From RGIG5579 sp045544655 (GTDB taxonomy: Bacteria > Bacillota > Clostridia > Oscillospirales > SIG627): a stretch of DNA of 10,628 nucleotides. Of the stretch, positions 7,088-10,628 are shown piece after piece. Within the stretch, counting starts at the first letter, position 1, and every line of letters begins with the position of its first letter. Location: positions 1 through 10,628 of the forward strand of contig JAZPZL010000128.1 in the NCBI GenBank assembly GCA_045544655.1, in the 5' to 3' direction. Made by a program: the position numbers and the translations under genes. The notes below the pieces were generated by a model. The model was not told the origin of the DNA. It saw only the letters and a program-made list of their open reading frames with translations, and did not search any database.

Positions 7088-8434
7088 TCAATATACCAAG
7101 ATTACGGTTCCGTCTTCGTTGTAAATCGCGCCGTCCTCAACAAAGGACAATGAATCCTTCACCTTGAAAAATTCCTCCTTAGAGGCGAAAGGTACGATCT
7201 TTTCCGCAAGAACCTTTTTGGCAAACGCCGCTTCATTGCAAAGCAGATATTTTAAAACGCCCGCCATGATCTTTGCGGCAGTCACGCAGGAAAGCTCGGG
7301 ATCGCTAACGGTATAATGCTCACTGTGACAAGCACCCGTCGCACCGCTGATAAGGGGGTGGACCGCAGGCATCACGCAGGAAATATCGCCCATATCCGTG
7401 CATCCCGATGAAATGCTTTCGGTAAACTTCAGATCCTTCTCATCAAAGAATTCCAAAGCCACCTGATAAAAGGCATCCCGCAAATTCTTATCGTTGTAAC
7501 GGGGTGCTGCACCGGGGACGTCTTCAAATTTCACCTGACAGCCCATTGCCGCGGCGGCACCCGCAAAGGCGCGATTGACCTTGTGGCTGATTTCGGCAAC
7601 GGTATTGTAATCGATTGCACGAACGGTATTTTCCACGATGACCTCGTCGGGAATGGCGTTCACTACGTTGCCACCCTTGGTAATAATGGGGTGCATACGG
7701 ACAATGTCCTTCTCCTGAAAGGTTTCCCGAAGGGCATTTGCCGCGGAAAGCGCGGTGGTTGCCGCATAAAGGGCGTTGATCCCCTTATGAGGAGAGCCGC
7801 CTGCGTGGGCAGACTTTCCGATGAAGGTTGCTTTTTTACGCACGTTTCCTACGGAAGCGCGACCGATATTCATTTTGGAGGTGGTGACGGAGGAGGAATG
7901 CATCATCATCGCCATATCCACGTCATCCAAAAGCCCACGGTACAGTACCTCAGGCTTACCCGCAAAGTAGCGCACGTTTCCCTTTTTCTGCAATTCCGCG
8001 CGATACGCTCCGTCGATTCCCTCTTCCGCGGGAACGGCAAAGATTCGGATGGAGCCGCTCATTTCATCCAGCGCATTCGGCGCTTTCAGTGCGGCGGCTA
8101 CTCCGAGAATAATGGAGCACTGGCAATCGTGTCCGCAGGCGTGTGCCGCTCCCGTCACGGGATCTGCAAAAGGATGGGAGGGACAAGGCAGTGCGTCCAA
8201 TTCACCGAACACGACGATCTTCGGACCGGGTCTGCCCGTATCCACGTCCGTATAAAAGCCGGGAATATCCCCAAGCTCGGTCACCTCGTACCCCAATTCT
8301 TCAAAACGCGCCTTAAGATACCCGTGGGTCTTCCATTCGCGAAAGCCAAGCTCGGGAATTTTATGCAGATCTGCCTGGGTTTGAAGAATGGTATCTCTCG
8401 CCCTATCAACAGCGTCAAATAGCTTACGATACAT
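7088..8434 (-). CDS. M20 family metallo-amidohydrolase, copy 2 (subfamily B, most divergent loops)
   Basis: 448 aa, intact. Ligand and catalytic residues are C100 and H102 (HACGHDCQ, the copy closest to the canonical M20D CGHD), E137-E138, H179 (MMMH) and H370 (GACHS); lid H210. It is the odd member at two places. The loop before the lid domain reads SKMNIGRASVGN, lacking the CPxG[ST]NGN pattern of the other copies. The segment before the DMGD signature reads SISSGCTDMGD, without the conserved Trp-Gly of the other five (WGxxxSDMGD). As the catalytic residues are kept, altered substrate choice is more likely than loss of function. The copy 1 stop TAA overlaps the AAGGAG ribosome binding site of this gene (gap 11 nt). 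Substrate unknown. Confidence 0.92.
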   Translation of the reverse strand: MYRKLFDAVDRARDTILQTQADLHKIPELGFREWKTHGYLKARFEELGYEVTELGDIPGFYTDVDTGRPGPKIVVFGELDALPCPSHPFADPVTGAAHACGHDCQCSIILGVAAALKAPNALDEMSGSIRIFAVPAEEGIDGAYRAELQKKGNVRYFAGKPEVLYRGLLDDVDMAMMMHSSSVTTSKMNIGRASVGNVRKKATFIGKSAHAGGSPHKGINALYAATTALSAANALRETFQEKDIVRMHPIITKGGNVVNAIPDEVIVENTVRAIDYNTVAEISHKVNRAFAGAAAAMGCQVKFEDVPGAAPRYNDKNLRDAFYQVALEFFDEKDLKFTESISSGCTDMGDISCVMPAVHPLISGATGACHSEHYTVSDPELSCVTAAKIMAGVLKYLLCNEAAFAKKVLAEKIVPFASKEEFFKVKDSLSFVEDGAIYNEDGTVILVY

Positions 8435-8445
8435 TTTTTTACTCC

Positions 8446-9795
8446 TTAATAGCGAAGGGTAACCGTGCCATCTTCATTATAGAGCACGCCGTCCCCCTCA
8501 TAGCTGAGTTCCGCAACGGATTCAAAGAATTTCTCCACGGAATCAAAGGGTACGTACGCTTCCTCAATGATCTTCTTGGCGTAAGCGGCACCGTCGGAAA
8601 GGAGAAGATTGGCAACACCCACCTGAACCTTGGCGCCGGTAATACAAGCCTTTTCCGCGTCTACCACGTAGTAAGAAGCAGAGTGAGAGGTTCCCTGAGT
8701 ACCGCCAACGTAGGGATGAACCGTAGGCATAATACAGGAAATATCGCCCATATCACTGCAGCCTGCACCCCAAGCCTTATCAAAATTCAGATGCTCCTCG
8801 GGGAAGAAGTTTTTGGCAACCTCGTGGAAGGCAAGGCGGAAGTTCTTATCGTTGATACGAGGCGCGTGATTGTACTGATCCTCAAAATAAACGCGGCAGC
8901 CCATTGCGGCGGCGGCACCTGCATAGGCGCGGTTAATCTTCTTACTTGCTTCACGGATCGCACCGAAATCCGCGCCGCGAACGTAGCTTTCGCTGATGAC
9001 CTCGTCGGGAATGGCGTTCACCACGTTACCGCCCTTGGTAAGAATGGGATGGAATCGGATGAAATCCTTTTCCTGGAAGGTTTCACGCAGGGCGTTTGCC
9101 GCGGAAAGCGCAGTCGTGGCGGCGTAGAGAGCATTGATTCCCTTATGAGGAGAGCCACCTGCGTGGGCGGACTTTCCGATAAAGGTAGCGCGCTTTAAAA
9201 CGTTACCGTTGGTACCGGAGGGACAAGCCATACCGGGGGTATCGGAAGCGTGAACCATCATAGCAAGGTCAACGTCCTTCAAATAACCGCGGGCAAGAAA
9301 TTCCATTTTGCCGCTGAAGAATTTGATGACTCCCTTGGCTCTGAGCTCGCGGCGGAAGGAGATCTCAATTCCCTCCTCCGCGGGAACAGCCAGAAGGCGG
9401 ATGGAGCCGCACATACCGTCCAAAGCGCCGGGTGCCTTCAGGGCAATGGCAATTGCCAGAAGCGCAACGCTCTGGAGATGATGTCCGCAAGCGTGTACTG
9501 CACCGGTTTCCGGATCACACTCGGGGTGGGAAGGAATGATAAGGGAATCCATCTCACCGAAGATCGCAAGCTTGGGACCGGGTCTGCCCGTATCAATATC
9601 CACGAAAAAACCGGGAATGTCCCCTGCTTCCGTCACCCGGTAACCGAATTTTTCATACAAAGCCTTCAGATACGCGTGAGTCTTCCACTCGCGGTAACCC
9701 GGCTCGGGATTTTTCCAAAGATAACGCTCTGCCTCCAAAAGAAGCTCCTTGTGCTGATCCAGCTCCAAGCTGTATTTTACATAGCGTTGTTCCAT
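8446..9795 (-). CDS. M20 family metallo-amidohydrolase, copy 1 (subfamily A, first of six)
   Basis: 449 aa from the ATG at 9795. That start is chosen because GAGGAG lies 6 nt upstream and the N-terminus then aligns with the sister copies. The frame continues to an ATG at 9894, but that would add 33 residues absent from all paralogues and overlap the upstream gene. Ligand and catalytic residues are C103 and H105 (HACGHHLQ), E140-E141, H182 (MMVH) and H371 (GTSHS); lid H211. Subfamily A markers are WKNPEPGYREW and DSLIIPSHPECDP. It is the most divergent A member: HLQS replaces HCQS/NCQS, and its C-terminal part (EEAYVPFDSVEKFFESV) lacks the ASKEE[FY]F seen elsewhere. The start codon is one nucleotide past the stop of the DUF2156 gene, indicating translational coupling. 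Substrate unknown. Confidence 0.92.
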   Translation of the reverse strand: MEQRYVKYSLELDQHKELLLEAERYLWKNPEPGYREWKTHAYLKALYEKFGYRVTEAGDIPGFFVDIDTGRPGPKLAIFGEMDSLIIPSHPECDPETGAVHACGHHLQSVALLAIAIALKAPGALDGMCGSIRLLAVPAEEGIEISFRRELRAKGVIKFFSGKMEFLARGYLKDVDLAMMVHASDTPGMACPSGTNGNVLKRATFIGKSAHAGGSPHKGINALYAATTALSAANALRETFQEKDFIRFHPILTKGGNVVNAIPDEVISESYVRGADFGAIREASKKINRAYAGAAAAMGCRVYFEDQYNHAPRINDKNFRLAFHEVAKNFFPEEHLNFDKAWGAGCSDMGDISCIMPTVHPYVGGTQGTSHSASYYVVDAEKACITGAKVQVGVANLLLSDGAAYAKKIIEEAYVPFDSVEKFFESVAELSYEGDGVLYNEDGTVTLRY

Positions 9796-9796
9796 A

Positions 9797-10628
9797 TCAT
9801 TCTCCTCTTTCAACGATGTATTTTGCAAGAAGCGCGTGGGGATGATAAGACTCCTTGGCGTAACGGAGTCCCGGATCTCCCACGTCTTCCTCACGATTTA
9901 CAAATTCCGCATCACAGCCAAAGTAACGCACAAATTCCGACACCATCATCTGATAGGCTCCTCGGAGGTTTCGGTCTGCTTTTTCAATGTGAACGAAAAG
10001 GGTATCACCGATCCGTTCTCCAAAGGAAAAGGCGCAAATCTTCCCTTCGGCACGGATGAAGCCACCCAAGAAGCCATAGGCTTTGCGGTTTTGCAAAACC
10101 TCGTAAACAGCTTCCACCTCGTGATGAAAATACTCGGAATCCTTATGATTCTCGGCACAGAAGGTATCAAAAAACGCCTGCACCTCTTTCAGGTTTTCGT
10201 CAGTGATCTCCTCAAAGCACCAATCGGTATGGTTCCTCAGAAAAAAATTCTTGTGATTTCTCTGTCCTGCAAGCTTTTTTCCGGCAAGGGTGGAAAGACT
10301 TTCAGCACGGTACAAATAATCGTACCAATCCCGATTTCCCAGAGCTGTATACCCGGGCAAAAGCTGTAGAAGTGTCTCCTTGTCCTCTTCCCCAACACTG
10401 CAAAAACGAAGTGCTTCCCCCGTTTTTTTGCAATATTCCTTCAAAAGCTCCACACCCCGCCGAACGTTCCCCAAGGGTACGGTAAAAGCCGGCTCACCAT
10501 CATCGGGATGACTGCGCAAAAACAAAATATTCTCTTCCAAAGCAAAATCCGTATCAAACCCTTTACGCCACATCACCGCACCGCCGAGGGATGTATCACA
10601 AAGGCGAGTGGTCACGGATGAAAAATAC
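9797..10628 (-). CDS. DUF2156 family protein, MprF C-terminal-domain-like (5' end outside window)
   Basis: 276 residues are visible and the frame stays open to the right edge. A GTG at 10615 could serve as a start, but it has no ribosome binding site, and the residues before and after it (SSVTTRLCDTSLGGAVMWR) continue the N-terminal DUF2156 pattern, so the true start lies beyond 10628. Recognised features are MWRKGFDTDFAL (about 19-30), WYDYLYRAESLSTLAGKKL (101-119) with QRNHKNFF (122-129), a GNAT-like second half with FIRAEGKICAFSFGE (190-204), and the near C-terminal NREEDVGDPGLRYAKESYHP (244-263). The family shares its fold with the aminoacyl-transferase domain of MprF (lysyl-phosphatidylglycerol synthase), but the stand-alone soluble form has no settled function that I can state. 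No membrane segment is visible. Its stop precedes the copy 1 ATG by one nucleotide, so it belongs to the same operon. Confidence 0.82.
   Translation of the reverse strand, partial: YFSSVTTRLCDTSLGGAVMWRKGFDTDFALEENILFLRSHPDDGEPAFTVPLGNVRRGVELLKEYCKKTGEALRFCSVGEEDKETLLQLLPGYTALGNRDWYDYLYRAESLSTLAGKKLAGQRNHKNFFLRNHTDWCFEEITDENLKEVQAFFDTFCAENHKDSEYFHHEVEAVYEVLQNRKAYGFLGGFIRAEGKICAFSFGERIGDTLFVHIEKADRNLRGAYQMMVSEFVRYFGCDAEFVNREEDVGDPGLRYAKESYHPHALLAKYIVERGE
9802..9807 (-). promoter_or_regulatory. Ribosome binding site fixing the start of amidohydrolase copy 1
   Basis: GAGGAG on the minus strand lies 6 nt before the ATG at 9795, inside the last codons of the DUF2156 gene (stop at 9797-9799). It decides between the ATG at 9795 and the in-frame ATG at 9894, and it implies coupled translation of the two genes. 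Confidence 0.8.

Larger units (their letters stand above)
1646..9795 (-). repeat. Tandem array of six paralogous M20 amidohydrolase genes
   Basis: Six full-length gene copies are arranged head-to-tail. Start codons lie at 9795, 8434, 7077, 5713, 4348 and 2995, giving repeat periods of 1361, 1357, 1364, 1365 and 1353 bp. The best conserved segment in all copies encodes SAHAGGSPHKGINALYAAT followed by the RETFQEKD and KGGNVVNAIP motifs. Copies 5 and 6 share a perfect 53-nt match near their 5' ends (4284-4336 and 2931-2983). Copies 1, 5 and 6 form one subfamily and copies 2, 3 and 4 another. Confidence 0.95.

Noticed and set aside
1646..9795. CRISPR array or transposon as explanation of the repeats
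   Set aside because: The period is about 1.36 kb of coding sequence, each unit is a complete gene, and no transposase, terminal inverted repeats or short direct repeats were seen.
9796..9894. 33-residue N-terminal extension of amidohydrolase copy 1
   Set aside because: No paralogue has it, it overlaps the DUF2156 gene, and GAGGAG at 9802-9807 supports the ATG at 9795.
4235..10369. Further plus-strand open frames (for example 4235-5575, 5863-6441, 6451-7167, 7583-8422, 9250-10059, 9836-10369)
   Set aside because: All lie opposite the M20 and DUF2156 genes, have no family resemblance and no suitable ribosome binding sites. They are shadows.
10613..10615. GTG as the start of the DUF2156 gene
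   Set aside because: No SD precedes it, and the upstream in-frame residues up to the edge fit the family's N-terminal pattern, so the gene more likely begins outside the window.

Overview
The window looks like a chromosomal segment of an uncultured or gut-type Clostridia (Bacillota). This rests on gene content: a GH25 lysozyme lipoprotein with a C-terminal SH3-like region, a UPF0735/PheB-type ACT protein and a DUF2156 protein. Strong AGGAG ribosome binding sites and textbook sigma-A promoters (TTGACA, 17-nt spacer, TAAAAT or TAAAGT) agree with it. The placement is inference; no marker gene is present.

Layout, left to right. Positions 1-1029 (minus) hold the 5' part of a secreted GH25 muramidase-like lipoprotein that runs off the left edge. 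Positions 1030-1144 are a compact divergent promoter region, in which the two -35 boxes form the arms of a perfect 7-bp inverted repeat. Positions 1145-1585 (plus) encode a small HTH-like plus ACT-domain protein. A long hairpin at 1596-1637 separates it from the convergent operon that fills the rest of the window.

That operon reads on the minus strand from beyond position 10628 down to 1646. It starts, within the window, with a 5'-truncated DUF2156 gene (MprF C-terminal-domain-like). Six complete, intact tandem paralogues of an M20-family metallo-amidohydrolase (AbgB/M20D-like, 446-449 aa) follow it. I number the paralogues in transcription order: copy 1 (8446-9795), copy 2 (7088-8434), copy 3 (5734-7077), copy 4 (4364-5713), copy 5 (3008-4348), copy 6 (1646-2995). 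Intergenic gaps are 1, 11, 10, 20, 15 and 12 nt, each with its own strong SD, so one polycistronic mRNA ending at the shared terminator is expected. All six keep the expected metal and catalytic residues (CGH, PAEEG, M-x-H, C-terminal GxxH) and have no signal peptide, which suggests six active cytoplasmic enzymes with related but different substrates.

The copies fall into two sequence subfamilies: A (copies 1, 5, 6) and B (copies 2, 3, 4), in the order A-B-B-B-A-A. The six-fold array of intact amidohydrolases behind a DUF2156 gene is the unusual feature of the window. Its substrate cannot be read from the sequence. Cleavage of N-acyl or N-aminoacyl amides is the most economical family-based guess.
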